Counted from the first letter of the stretch, positions 8,724 through 17,703 are shown. The stretch is 64,000 nucleotides of DNA from VGNY01 sp964549635 (GCA_964549635.1 CAZJVJ010000008.1:1-64000); one strand, 5' to 3'. Numbers and translations are program-made. Notes: generated from the letters alone by a model not told the origin.

Positions 8724-9328
8724 AGCTGCTTTTTACCTGCCAGTCTCTGGAGTATAGGGTATGCCTGCCGAACAGCTCTGGCCCGATGGCTCACCTGGTT
8801 TTTTAAGTCGAGCGGCAACTCGGCCATTGTTTTACCGAGCTCAGGGAAATAAAATATCGGGTCATAGCCAAACCCGTTTGTGCCTCTGGGCTCGAATGCG
8901 ATCAAGCCGTGACATTCGCCAAAACAAAGCTCGGTCTCCCCCTGAGGAGTAGCTATGGCGATGACGCATTTGAAACGGGCGGTACGCTTCTCACAGGGGA
9001 CATCTTTCAGCCTGGCCAGGAGGTACTCGATTCTATCATTGTCGGTAGCGTTTTCGCCGGCAGCCCGGGCCGAGCGAACACCGGGCTCACCGCCCAGGCA
9101 GTCAACTTCAATGCCTGAATCGTCAGCCAGGGTGATGAGCTGGCTGGCTTTAGCATAAGCTATGGCTTTTAGCCGGGCATTTCCCTCGTAGGTGGGATGG
9201 TCCTCTGGCACGGCTAATTCTACACCCTCCTCTGCCGGGGTCACCAGTTCAAAGGGTAGGTCTTTCAACAGGTGCCGGTATTCCCGGACTTTTCCCTGGT
9301 TTGTGGTAGCCAGGAGCAATTTGGGCAT
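8720..9328 (-). CDS. rdgB: XTP/dITP diphosphatase (RdgB/HAM1 family)
   Basis: 202 residues from ATG 9328. The enzyme hydrolyses non-canonical purine triphosphates (dITP, XTP) to keep them out of DNA and RNA. Diagnostic pieces are the N-terminal LLLATTNQGKVREY, the catalytic ADDSGIEVDCLGGEPGVRSARAA region (split here), and GTNGFGYDPIFYFPELGKTMAEL. A longer in-frame start at 9358 overlaps the upstream gene and adds residues absent from the family, so 9328 is preferred, 4 nt after the fbp stop. Middle gene of fbp-rdgB-moaA-moaC. Confidence 0.94.
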   Translation of the reverse strand: MPKLLLATTNQGKVREYRHLLKDLPFELVTPAEEGVELAVPEDHPTYEGNARLKAIAYAKASQLITLADDSGIEVDCLGGEPGVRSARAAGENATDNDRIEYLLARLKDVPCEKRTARFKCVIAIATPQGETELCFGECHGLIAFEPRGTNGFGYDPIFYFPELGKTMAELPLDLKNQVSHRARAVRQAYPILQRLAGKKQL

Positions 9329-9332
9329 TATG

Positions 9333-10427
9333 CTAAATGGGTTGAAACCTCCCCTCAAGCTTCTTCATCACCTGGGGCATGGTGGTATATTCCATCTCTT
9401 CCAGCGGCAGGCGATGGGGCTCGAAAGGTCCCAGGTTGCGCAGGAAGTCAGCTATGACATTGGCCTCTCTCCGGGCGTTGTCGAAAGCCGGGTCATCGAA
9501 CAGATCCACCGGGCCGACCAGTCTGCCGCTGGAGAGCTGAAAGCCAGCGGCAACCACCCGAGGCGGTCCATCAAAGCGCGATGGGTTGCTCTGTTTGATG
9601 GCTACGGGCATAAGTGGACCATGGTGTGAGCCCCTCATCCATCCCTCCACAATATTAGGATGGGCAAAAGGTTCAAGTACCTCGCCAACGGCTGGGAACT
9701 GCCCCTGGGCGCGGACGATGCAGACCGGGTCGTCCTTACCCACATATCTGCCAGCAATCAGGGCCAGTTTCTGCGTGGAAGATACGGCAGCGATTTCGCC
9801 GCTGTCTCGATGGTACACTGCTTTCACAGCATAGCGGCTGGGCGCCCCCAGAAACACCAGCATATCATAGATCTCCTCAGGGGCATGAAAGGTCACCTTG
9901 CGGCTCTCCTTGACGTCGTGGACCTCGAAGGAGAAACCACCGTGCATGTTGCCGGCTATGACCAGACCGATGGTGTTAAACGGGTCGGCAAAGATCTTGT
10001 ACAGCGGCAGGTTCCAGGCACCCGAAGCAGTCTTGTCCGCCATGAAGATGACTATGGTCTCGGCTTCACGCTCTTTGAACTGCATCTCGGCAACTCCAGG
10101 CCCCATGCCCTTAACGTTGCCGGAAAAGGCATCGGACAAAAGGTCCTGACCGGCGCCATGCAGTTTGAGCTTCCTGGCTACCTCGGTGCAGGCAACAAAC
10201 GTGTCCCAGGCTAGCTTGTGGATTTTTTCGTTATTCTCGCCATGCTGGTGGGTCATTATCAACTGAAGGTCATCACCGCACCTGGTGACATGGTAATCGA
10301 TGAGCAGCCCGGACTTCTTAGCCGCTGCCATACTCTTTTCGGCTTTGTCCAGAACATCCGGATGCGAACTGCAATGACCCACATAACCACCTATGTCAGC
10401 CTTAATGACGCTCAGAGTTATGTCCAA
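9333..10427 (-). CDS. fbp: Bifunctional fructose-1,6-bisphosphate aldolase/phosphatase (archaeal type V)
   Basis: 364 residues from a TTG start at 10427 with AAAGGAGG 7 nt before it. The enzyme makes fructose-1,6-bisphosphate from triose phosphates and dephosphorylates it, driving gluconeogenesis in one direction. It is found in Archaea and deep-branching bacteria, including Chloroflexota. Seen: N-terminal LSVIKADIGGYVGHCSSHP (metal and substrate Asp/His), the THQHGENNEKIHKLAWDTF segment, and FMADKTASGAWNLPLYKIFADPFNT. Its operon partners rdgB and moaAC are not functionally connected. An anaerobe that fixes carbon or grows on acids would use it for sugar synthesis. Confidence 0.94.
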   Translation of the reverse strand: MDITLSVIKADIGGYVGHCSSHPDVLDKAEKSMAAAKKSGLLIDYHVTRCGDDLQLIMTHQHGENNEKIHKLAWDTFVACTEVARKLKLHGAGQDLLSDAFSGNVKGMGPGVAEMQFKEREAETIVIFMADKTASGAWNLPLYKIFADPFNTIGLVIAGNMHGGFSFEVHDVKESRKVTFHAPEEIYDMLVFLGAPSRYAVKAVYHRDSGEIAAVSSTQKLALIAGRYVGKDDPVCIVRAQGQFPAVGEVLEPFAHPNIVEGWMRGSHHGPLMPVAIKQSNPSRFDGPPRVVAAGFQLSSGRLVGPVDLFDDPAFDNARREANVIADFLRNLGPFEPHRLPLEEMEYTTMPQVMKKLEGRFQPI

Positions 10428-10467
10428 AACGGCCTCCTTTCATTTATTGTTGTTACACAGTCAGACT

Positions 10468-10497
10468 GTTTTATTCTCCGTCAGCACGGCCTGTCAA
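10468..10497 (-). promoter_or_regulatory. Candidate promoter of the fbp-rdgB-moaA-moaC operon
   Basis: A perfect TTGACA (10497-10492) with a weaker TAAAAC 18 nt downstream on the minus strand, 41 nt before the fbp TTG. A CCTGTC/GACAGG inverted repeat overlaps the -35 and could be the terminator of the gene upstream or an operator. Confidence 0.45.
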
Positions 10498-10550
10498 CTT
10501 TTTCCGACAGGCTTGAGAAGCCGTCACCGCTCTGCTCCCATCAACATACC

Positions 10551-12212
10551 TTACACCATAGCCGGCAGCCTGTATTCGCCGAAGACCTTCCGGAGGACGC
10601 CGCAGACCTCTCCCAGAGTAGCATAAGCAGCTACCGCCTCTATAAGATAGGGCATGAGGTTTTCGGTACCCAGGGCGGCCTGACGTAAGGCTTCGAGCCT
10701 TATAGAAACCAGCTCGTTGTCCCTTTCCCGACGTACTCGGCTAAGCCTCTCCAGTTGACGCTTTTCACCTTCTTTATCCATTTCCAGTAGCGGGATGGTA
10801 ATCGGTTCATCCATAATATATTCGTTAACGCCGACAACGATGCGCTTTTTAGTATCTATCTCCTGCTGATAGCGGTAAGCCGAATCAGCGATCTCCCTGT
10901 GGAAAAATCCGGCTTCCAGGGCCGGTATGACACCACCAAAGGAGTCTATTTTGGCAAAATACTCATATACCGCCTTCTCGGTGCGATTTGTCAGACACTC
11001 CACAAAATAGCTGCCCCCCAACGGGTCAACCGTGTTGGTCACACCGCTCTCATGTGCGATAATCTGTTGAGTCCGTAAGGCAATGGTCACCGCTTTTTCA
11101 GAGGGTAAAGCCAGTGCCTCGTCCATAGAATTGGTGTGCAGCGACTGTGTGCCGCCGAGGACGGCGGCCAGGGCCTGAATTGCAGTGCGGACGATATTGT
11201 TCTCCGGCTGCTGTGCGGTCAACGAACAACCAGCCGTCTGCGTATGGAAGCGGAGCCACTGTGAGCGCTCGTCGGCATTATAGCGTTCCTTCATCTCGCG
11301 TGCCCAGATGCGCCGGGCGGCACGGAACTTGGCGATTTCCTCGAAAAAGTCATTATGGCAGTTAAAGAAGAAGCTGAGCCGTGGGGCAAAATCGTTCACC
11401 TTCAGCCCACGGTCAATGCCTGCCTGGACATAGGTTAGGCCGTTGGCCAGGGTGAATGCCAGTTCCTGGACAGCAGTTGCCCCTGCCTCACGTATATGAT
11501 AGCCGCTGATACTTATGGTATTCCAACGTGGTACATGTTTCATGCCGAACTCGAAGGTATCAACTATGAGACGCAGAGACGGCTTGGGCGGGAAGATAAA
11601 AGCGTTCTGTGCCATATATTCCTTAAGGATGTCGTTCTGTATGGTGCCGCCCAGCTTCTCCCAGGGAATACCACGCTTTCGAGCATTTGCCAGATACATC
11701 GCCCAGATGACCGCAGCCGGCCCATTGATGGTCATAGAGGTGGTTATCTCATCAATGGGTATACCGTCAAACAGTATCTCCATATCAGCTAGGGAGGAAA
11801 CGGCGACGCCACACTTGCCGAATTCGCCTCTGGCTTCAGGGTCTGATGTATCAAAGCCATTTAGGGTGGGGAAGTCGAAGGCTACGCTGAGCCCGGTCTC
11901 ACCATGCTCAAGAAGGTATTTATATCGGGCATTAGTCTCCTCTGCCGTGCCGAAGCCGGCGAACATGCGCATCGTCCACAGCCTGCCTCTGTAACCGGTA
12001 TAGTGGACGCCACGGATGAACGGGTATTCGCCGGGGAAGCCCAAATCGCGGAGATAGTCCATCTCGGCAATGTCGAGCGGTGTGTAGAGGCGCTCAACAG
12101 GAACGCCGGAGGTGGTGACAAAGGAGTGCTGCCTTTCCGGGAAGAGCTGCGATTTAACGTTCCACTGGCTGACCTTTTTTTCCAGTTCTGCCTTCTCTCT
12201 CTGCTCTAACAT
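10551..12212 (-). CDS. Methylmalonyl-CoA mutase family, large (substrate-binding) subunit
   Basis: 553 residues from ATG 12212, chosen because AGGAGG directly precedes it (the in-frame GTG at 12227 lies within that site). This is the TIM-barrel catalytic part of a B12-dependent acyl-CoA mutase; the cobalamin-binding C-terminal domain is absent, so a separate small subunit is needed. Family signs: RGRLWTMR, FAGFGTAEETNARYKYLLEHG-type region, SLHTNSMDEALALP and ESGVTNTVDPLGGSYFVE. The substrate loop reads HYTGYRGRLWTMRMF rather than the common YPTMYRGR...MRQ form, so the substrate may not be methylmalonyl-CoA. The CobO gene 86 nt downstream would supply adenosylcobalamin. Confidence 0.88.
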   Translation of the reverse strand: MLEQREKAELEKKVSQWNVKSQLFPERQHSFVTTSGVPVERLYTPLDIAEMDYLRDLGFPGEYPFIRGVHYTGYRGRLWTMRMFAGFGTAEETNARYKYLLEHGETGLSVAFDFPTLNGFDTSDPEARGEFGKCGVAVSSLADMEILFDGIPIDEITTSMTINGPAAVIWAMYLANARKRGIPWEKLGGTIQNDILKEYMAQNAFIFPPKPSLRLIVDTFEFGMKHVPRWNTISISGYHIREAGATAVQELAFTLANGLTYVQAGIDRGLKVNDFAPRLSFFFNCHNDFFEEIAKFRAARRIWAREMKERYNADERSQWLRFHTQTAGCSLTAQQPENNIVRTAIQALAAVLGGTQSLHTNSMDEALALPSEKAVTIALRTQQIIAHESGVTNTVDPLGGSYFVECLTNRTEKAVYEYFAKIDSFGGVIPALEAGFFHREIADSAYRYQQEIDTKKRIVVGVNEYIMDEPITIPLLEMDKEGEKRQLERLSRVRRERDNELVSIRLEALRQAALGTENLMPYLIEAVAAYATLGEVCGVLRKVFGEYRLPAMV

Positions 12213-12298
12213 CACTAACCTCCTCACGAACAGATGTCATCAATAAAGCTATGTTCGCAAAACTCTATCCACTAAAGCAAGAAGAGTTAGCGGCGAGT

Positions 12299-12859
12299 TC
12301 AATAATCAATGCCTTTGCGTGACAGAATACCTTTATCATAGGGATGCTTCACCTTCACCATATCTGTAACCAAATCAGCGAGCTCAATAAGCCTCGGGTC
12401 TGCATAGCGGCCGGTGAGGATGAGTTCCACGTTTTCCGGCCTGTCCTGCACCAGCTTTATCACTTCCTCTATATCAATCAGTTTCCAGGCTACCGCCACA
12501 TTAACCTCATCGAGAATGACCACGTCATACTTTCCGCTGAGCATCGCCTTTCGAGCAGCCTGCACTGCTTTTTTAGCTTCTGCCTTCTCCTCCGGCTTAA
12601 CGTTTGCCGGGTCAACGAAGTCCTGGAAGCCAAACCTCTCAAAGGTGATGCCGGGTAGTTGAGACAGGACTTTCTGCTCCCCGTAGGGGAAATCGCCCTT
12701 CATGAAAAAGACGATGTATACTTTTAAACCCTGTCCCAGGGCACGAAGAGCCACGCCCAACGCTGCTGAAGTCTTACCTTTGCCATCGCCGGTAAAGAGT
12801 TCTACAAGACCCCTGGTCTTGGTTTCGGCGGGTGAAGTCTGGGCTGATTCTTTGGCCAC
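12299..12859 (-). CDS. cobO: Cob(I)yrinic acid a,c-diamide adenosyltransferase, CobA/CobO type
   Basis: 186 residues from a GTG start with only a weak ribosome site (AGCAAGG). It transfers adenosyl from ATP to cobalt(I) corrinoids. The P-loop reads ELFTGDGKGKTSAALG (about residues 20-35). Other family segments are MKGDFPYGEQ, DVVILDEVNVAVAWKLI and ELILTGRYADPRLIELADLVTDM. It lies after the acyl-CoA mutase gene on the same strand. A second, unrelated adenosyltransferase (PduO type) is encoded 4.3 kb away. Confidence 0.93.
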   Translation of the reverse strand: MAKESAQTSPAETKTRGLVELFTGDGKGKTSAALGVALRALGQGLKVYIVFFMKGDFPYGEQKVLSQLPGITFERFGFQDFVDPANVKPEEKAEAKKAVQAARKAMLSGKYDVVILDEVNVAVAWKLIDIEEVIKLVQDRPENVELILTGRYADPRLIELADLVTDMVKVKHPYDKGILSRKGIDY

Positions 12860-13005
12860 CTTGCTGGCAGTTTAACAGAAAGCCAGATTTAGTGTCAAAC
12901 GAATGGAGACTATGTTTCGCAGCGCCCCGCCTCAGTATCGCCCGGGACCTGGTAATACCACAAATTGAGCGCGCCCTTTTTATCGTCCCGGAATCCCAAA
13001 GATTG

Positions 13006-13023
13006 GCGAGGCTAAAGCCTCGC
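13006..13023. repeat. Dispersed hairpin repeat, perfect 7-bp-arm copy
   Basis: GCGAGGCTAAAGCCTCGC is a near-perfect palindrome followed by ACTACA, in the spacer between cobO and the AOR gene. Copies of the same core occur in many spacers of this window. Confidence 0.75.
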
Positions 13024-13037
13024 ACTACAGCGTAGCA

Positions 13038-13065
13038 TTGACAATCCTTGGCTGAAATGTATAAT
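13038..13065 (+). promoter_or_regulatory. Consensus sigma70 promoter of the AOR gene
   Basis: TTGACA (13038-13043), 16-nt spacer, TATAAT (13060-13065); the AOR ATG is 59 nt further on with CAGGAGGT before it. Both boxes are perfect, predicting a strong promoter. The hairpin repeat lies just upstream. Confidence 0.78.
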
Positions 13066-13124
13066 AAGCTGGTGCCCTCACCACTCAAGACTTCACGATG
13101 GATTTGAATTCAGGAGGTATAACT

Positions 13125-14969
13125 ATGTCTGGCGGCTACGTGGGCAAAATCCTGTTTGTTGATTTATCAAATGCCAAAGTCTGGGAGGAGTCCCAGGATG
13201 AGAGTTTGTACCGGAATTTTCTGGGTGGCTATGGTCTTGGTGCGCGAATAATATTCAGCCGGCAGAAGGCAAAGGTTGACCCGCTGGGACCAGATGCCAT
13301 GCTGGGACTTGTTACAGGCATCCTCACCGGAACGCCGGCACTCTTCGGCTCCAGGTATATGGCGGTGGGTAAGTCGCCGCTCACCGGGACATGGGGAGAT
13401 GCCAACTCGGGCGGTGACTTCGGTCCTCACTTAAAGTTTGCCGGCTACGATGCCGTATTTTTCACCGGAATCGCCCCCACCCCGGTTTACCTGTTCATCA
13501 ACGATGGTAAAGCGGAGCTGAGAAAGGCAGACAGGCTATGGGGCAAGGACACCTGGGAGACAGAGGAACTCCTGCAAGCTGAGCTGGGTAATGATGTCCG
13601 GGTGGCCTGCATTGGCCCGGCTGGAGAGAGCAAGTCACTGATTGCAGGTATCGTCAACAATAAAGGCAGGGTTGCCGCCCGCTCCGGCCTGGGCGCCGTG
13701 ATGGGGTCAAAAAAGCTGAAGGCCGTTGCTGTACGCGGCAATCTAAAGGTATCTGTAGCCCATGAAGCGGAACTGAAGGCAGCCAGGACAAAACATTTGG
13801 AGAATCTGGGTGGATTGGTTGACATATACCGTCAGTTCGGTACCTGTGGCGCCATGAACCAGTTCGTTCAAATCGGCGATGCGCCGGTTAAGAACTGGAA
13901 GGGTACAGCGCTCGATTTTACCACCGCTTTTGCCCTTAGCGACCAGGCAGTGATCAATTTGCAGGAGCGCAAGTTTGCCTGCTGGCAATGCCCCGTTGCC
14001 TGCGGTGGACATATGAAGCCAGGCACAGGCGAGTACAATTATCCAGCCGGAGTGCATAAACCTGAATACGAGACACTGGCATCCTTCGGCTCAATGTGCT
14101 TGAACGATAACCTTGAGTCTATAATAAAGGTCAATGATATCTGCAACCGCTATGGAGTGGACACCATCTCTGCCGGCTCTGCTATAGCCTTCGCCATAGA
14201 ATGCTATGAGAATGGAATCATCAGCAACAAAGACACTGATGGCATCGAGCTCAGATGGGGCAACCACAAAGCTATAGTGGCGATGACCGAAAAGCTGGTC
14301 AGGAGGGAAGGCTTCGGGAAGGTGCTTGCTGATGGTGTCAGGCTGGCAGCACAGCAGATAGGCAAGGGGGCTGAACAGTTCGCCATCCACATCCATGGCC
14401 AGGAAGTGCCCATGCATGACCCGAAACGCTTCATGAACTATGCCATCTCCTACGTTGATACCACACCGGCACGTCACACTCAGGGGAATTACAGCACCAG
14501 GCCAGCCAGCGGTCTGGAATTCCCGGTTTTTGACCGTCATTCCATCGCCGGGCGTGGTGTGGCCAACAAGATGGGCAAGGACTTGGTGCACGTGGTAAGC
14601 TGCTCTGGCATGTGCTTCTTCGGTCTGGGCTTCATGCATGCCAGCGCTCTCACTGACTTCATAAATCTGACCACCGGCTGGGACTGCAGTATGGACGAAC
14701 TATTGAAGACAGGCGAAAGGATTGCCAATATACGACAGGCCTTTAATTCCCGTGAAGGCATAAGCACCAGTGATTTTAAGGTTCCCGGGAGGGTCTCCGG
14801 CAACCCGCCGCTTGAGGCCGGGCCCACAGCAGGCAAATCAGTGGACTTCGATACACTGCTCCGAGACTATCTCGCCGCCAGGGACTGGGATACTACCACC
14901 GGAAAGCCCAGCAAAAAGAAACTGCTCGAGCTGGGCCTGGACGATGTGGCTAAAGCCCTGTGGGACTAA
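13125..14969 (+). CDS. aor: Aldehyde:ferredoxin oxidoreductase (tungsten/molybdenum pterin enzyme)
   Basis: 614 residues from ATG 13125, selected by the CAGGAGGT at ideal spacing. AOR enzymes oxidise aldehydes (or reduce acids) with ferredoxin, using a W/Mo bis-pyranopterin and one 4Fe-4S cluster. The N-terminal GGYVGKILFVDL and GLVTGILTGTPALFGSRYMAVGKSP-type region are typical. Cluster cysteines are in CWQCPVAC (near 290-300) with a distal CSGMC near 500. It leads an apparent cluster of SDR, CoA-transferase and PduO genes. Supply or use of reduced ferredoxin in anaerobic acyl-CoA metabolism is a reasonable inference; the exact aldehyde is unknown. Confidence 0.93.
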   Translation: MSGGYVGKILFVDLSNAKVWEESQDESLYRNFLGGYGLGARIIFSRQKAKVDPLGPDAMLGLVTGILTGTPALFGSRYMAVGKSPLTGTWGDANSGGDFGPHLKFAGYDAVFFTGIAPTPVYLFINDGKAELRKADRLWGKDTWETEELLQAELGNDVRVACIGPAGESKSLIAGIVNNKGRVAARSGLGAVMGSKKLKAVAVRGNLKVSVAHEAELKAARTKHLENLGGLVDIYRQFGTCGAMNQFVQIGDAPVKNWKGTALDFTTAFALSDQAVINLQERKFACWQCPVACGGHMKPGTGEYNYPAGVHKPEYETLASFGSMCLNDNLESIIKVNDICNRYGVDTISAGSAIAFAIECYENGIISNKDTDGIELRWGNHKAIVAMTEKLVRREGFGKVLADGVRLAAQQIGKGAEQFAIHIHGQEVPMHDPKRFMNYAISYVDTTPARHTQGNYSTRPASGLEFPVFDRHSIAGRGVANKMGKDLVHVVSCSGMCFFGLGFMHASALTDFINLTTGWDCSMDELLKTGERIANIRQAFNSREGISTSDFKVPGRVSGNPPLEAGPTAGKSVDFDTLLRDYLAARDWDTTTGKPSKKKLLELGLDDVAKALWD

Positions 14970-15001
14970 GCAATGCTTTAAAACAAGGTACGGGGTGCAT
15001 G

Positions 15002-15754
15002 ATGAGATTCAGAGATAAAGTGGCTATCGTGACCGGCGGTGCCAGGGGGATAGGGAAGGCGATTGCTGACAAAATGGCTGAAGAAGGGGCTAATGTGGTG
15101 GTAGTGGACAAAGACCCGGACACGCTTAAAGATACGGTGGAGGGAATAAGGAACAGGGGTGGAAAGGCAATAGCCGTAATAGGAGATATGACTAAAGCCG
15201 AGGATATCAACCAAATGGTTCAAGCCACAATCGAGCAGTTCGGCAAAATAGACATACTTGTAAATAATGTTGGACTGTTCACCTTCGAACCCTTCCTTGA
15301 TACGAAGGAGGAGGAGTGGGACAGGCTGATTGCCCTAAATCTGAAGAGCACTATGCTGTGTTCCAGGGCTGTGCTTAAAGAGATGGTCAAGAGGAGCTAC
15401 GGGAAAATAGTCAACATAAGTTCTGATGCTGCCAGAATAGGCGTCACGGCTCAGGCAGCATACACCGCAGCCAAAGCTGGAGTCATCGGGCTTACCAGGA
15501 CACTGGCCAGAGAGATGGCACGGTACAATATTAATGTTAACTGCGTCTGCCCTGGGCTGGTGGACACCAAGATGACTGCTGACCTTCTGGCCTTTGCCCC
15601 GGAATTGAAAGAGAAGATGATAAAGGCGATACCCTTCCGTCGGATGGCTACCCCAGAAGACGTGGCCTATGCGGTCTGCTTCTTCGCCTCAGACGAAGCC
15701 GGTTACATCACCGGACAGTCCCTGAGCGTCAACGGCGGGCAGGCTATGTTTTAA
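15002..15754 (+). CDS. Short-chain dehydrogenase/reductase, FabG-like
   Basis: 250 residues from the second of two adjacent ATGs (14999 or 15002), both after GGGGTG. Classical SDR: cofactor motif TGGARGIG near the N-terminus, NNVG in place of NNAG, catalytic Ser in NISSDAAR, and YTAAK. The C-terminal ITGQSLSVNGGQAMF is typical of 3-oxoacyl or hydroxyacyl-CoA dehydrogenases. It starts 32 nt after the AOR stop and precedes a CoA-transferase gene. Possible roles include oxidation of a hydroxyacyl-CoA or an alicyclic hydroxyacid-CoA, as in BadH-like enzymes. Exact substrate cannot be read from sequence. Confidence 0.88.
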   Translation: MRFRDKVAIVTGGARGIGKAIADKMAEEGANVVVVDKDPDTLKDTVEGIRNRGGKAIAVIGDMTKAEDINQMVQATIEQFGKIDILVNNVGLFTFEPFLDTKEEEWDRLIALNLKSTMLCSRAVLKEMVKRSYGKIVNISSDAARIGVTAQAAYTAAKAGVIGLTRTLAREMARYNINVNCVCPGLVDTKMTADLLAFAPELKEKMIKAIPFRRMATPEDVAYAVCFFASDEAGYITGQSLSVNGGQAMF

Positions 15755-15804
15755 ATCGCCCGGACAGACAATTATGCAATGCTAAATTTTCAGGTCGCCT
15801 ATGT

Positions 15805-15820
15805 CGAGGCTAAAGCCTCG
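15805..15820. repeat. Dispersed hairpin repeat copy
   Basis: CGAGGCTAAAGCCTCG, a near-perfect palindrome between the SDR and CoA-transferase genes, same core as at 13006 and 22214. Confidence 0.72.
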
Positions 15821-15859
15821 CATTTTTGTCAAAGTTAGTTATAGGTTATGGGGTGTAAC

Positions 15860-17038
15860 ATGCTACCTTTAGATGGAGTGAAGGTGCTGGATTTGAGCCA
15901 TGCTGTCGCTGGCCCCTGCTGCACCATGCTGCTGGCAGATATGGGGGCCGAGGTGATAAAGGTTGAGCCCCTAAGCGGTGAAATCTTCCGCTATGCCGGC
16001 GGCGGAACGCTGTTCGTGAACCTAAACAGGAATAAAAGGGGCATGGCCCTGGACCTAAGGAGCCCAGAAGGTCATCAGATAGCCCTGAAACTAGCCTCTA
16101 AAACGGACGTTCTGGTTGAAAGCTACACACCGGGAACTGCAGACAGGCTGGGCCTGGGCTATGATGCCATCAGCCAGATAAATCCGAAGGTAATATACTG
16201 CTCCATATCGGGCTTCGGTCAGACCGGTCCTTACCGGGAACGTCCCGGCTACGACCCACTAGCCCAGGCTATGTCAGGCATGATGCTGGCAACCGGCGAA
16301 CCTGACCGGCCGCCGGTAAGGACGGCAGCTTCAACCATCGATTATGGCGCGGGGATGCTGGGAGCTTACGCCATCGCCGTGGCACTGCTGCACCGGGAAA
16401 GGAGCGGCAAGGGTCAGAGAATAGATATATCGTTGCTTGATACAGCAGTCTTCTATATGACACACTTCATAACCAACTACGCACTGACGGGACAGAACCC
16501 ACCTAGGCTGGGTTCGGCCAGCCAGGCGTTTGTCCCCTACCAGGCGTTCGAGGCCAGGGACAGGTTTATTTTCATCGGCGTCTCCACCGAAAAGGCATGG
16601 AAGAGTTTTTGCCAGGCATTGGGACTGGATGATTTGGTCAATGACCCCAGATACGCTACAAACGCTGACAGGCTTCGGAACCGCGAGGAGCTGCTTAGAA
16701 CGCTGGGGCAGATATTGAAGCAATGGGATAGCCAGGAGTTGATGAACAGGCTGATAGCCGCTGACGTTACCTGCGGGCCACTTCTCAGCGTGGGCGAGTT
16801 AATGGACGACCCGCAGGTCAAAGCCAGAGGGCTTATTATCGATTCCGACTATCCGGAACTGGGCAAGATCAAGATTGGGCGGACACCTATCACCTTCTCC
16901 GAGACAGAGCCGCAGAACAGACATCGGGCACCGTTGCTTGGAGAGCATACTATCGAAGTCCTGCATGAACTGGGATATAGTGAGGCAGAGATAAAGCAGC
17001 TGGCCGAAAAAGGCATCATATCGCAGCGAGCACCATAA
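15860..17038 (+). CDS. Class III (CaiB/BaiF, formyl-CoA type) CoA-transferase
   Basis: 392 residues from ATG 15860, placed after GGGGTG; an in-frame ATG at 15848 overlaps that site. Family III enzymes move CoA between carboxylic acids through an aspartyl intermediate. Seen: N-terminal PLDGVKVLDLSHAVAGPCCT, LADMGAEVIKVEP, the RNKRGMALDL segment, and PGYDPLAQAMSG, whose Asp is the catalytic residue in the family. It follows the SDR gene by 105 nt, separated by a hairpin repeat. The likely role is activating a carboxylic acid for oxidation without ATP; the acid is unknown. Confidence 0.93.
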   Translation: MLPLDGVKVLDLSHAVAGPCCTMLLADMGAEVIKVEPLSGEIFRYAGGGTLFVNLNRNKRGMALDLRSPEGHQIALKLASKTDVLVESYTPGTADRLGLGYDAISQINPKVIYCSISGFGQTGPYRERPGYDPLAQAMSGMMLATGEPDRPPVRTAASTIDYGAGMLGAYAIAVALLHRERSGKGQRIDISLLDTAVFYMTHFITNYALTGQNPPRLGSASQAFVPYQAFEARDRFIFIGVSTEKAWKSFCQALGLDDLVNDPRYATNADRLRNREELLRTLGQILKQWDSQELMNRLIAADVTCGPLLSVGELMDDPQVKARGLIIDSDYPELGKIKIGRTPITFSETEPQNRHRAPLLGEHTIEVLHELGYSEAEIKQLAEKGIISQRAP

Positions 17039-17175
17039 CAAGTAAATTTGCCATGTAAAATGACAGGCCACATTCGAAAGTTACCCACCTCTCGGTCAGG
17101 TCGAAGGGTGATGTTAAATTTTTGTGCCCTAATTATGAATTGCATAATAGTCGATATGCTACGGAGGGGCGCACC

Positions 17176-17703
17176 ATGAAAACATTCAACAAACGGGGCG
17201 ACGCTGGGGAGACCAGTCTGCTCTTTGGTACCAGGGTGGCTAAGTCAGACCTTAGATGTGAGGCCTATGGCACCACAGACGAAGCGGTCTCAATACTGGG
17301 CTTGGCACGTCACTTCTGCCAACCTGAGGTTAACGACATCATCCTCACGGTGCAGCAGGAGCTATTTACGGTTGGAACTGAACTGGCAACACCGGTCGAG
17401 CATTACTCAAAGCTAGCTGAAAAGGGTAAAACTGTCACCGCAGCTATGGTGCAGCGGCTGGAGGCTCTAATAGAGCAATTTGAAGCTAAAGTAAAGATGC
17501 CGGAATCATTCATCATCCCCGGCAGCGGTCCTGCCAGTTCGGCAGTCCTGGACATTGCCCGTACAGTCATCAGGCGCGCCGAAAGGAGGGTGGTGGCACT
17601 CAAAGAGGTCGGCCTGGTAAAAAATGCCGAGGTACTCAAATACCTGAATCGCTTGGCTGATTTGATTTTCACCCTGGCCCGCTACGAGGACAGCGCCACG
17701 TAG
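17176..17703 (+). CDS. pduO: ATP:cob(I)alamin adenosyltransferase, PduO type
   Basis: 175 residues from ATG 17176, preceded by ACGGAGGGG; earlier in-frame starts lack a site. The N-terminal KRGDAGETSLLFG is the family nucleotide loop (normally TKxGDxGxT), and IPGSGPASSAVLDIARTVIRRAERRVV carries the conserved arginines and glutamate. The fold is a helical trimer unrelated to CobO, which is also encoded in this window. Such proteins deliver adenosylcobalamin to mutases and diol dehydratases. A neighbouring CoA-transferase and the acyl-CoA mutase fit that role. Confidence 0.9.
   Translation: MKTFNKRGDAGETSLLFGTRVAKSDLRCEAYGTTDEAVSILGLARHFCQPEVNDIILTVQQELFTVGTELATPVEHYSKLAEKGKTVTAAMVQRLEALIEQFEAKVKMPESFIIPGSGPASSAVLDIARTVIRRAERRVVALKEVGLVKNAEVLKYLNRLADLIFTLARYEDSAT

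Noticed and set aside
12774..13088. 104-codon minus-strand frame overlapping the cobO start
   Set aside because: It crosses the AOR promoter and a hairpin repeat, has unlikely composition and no family resemblance.
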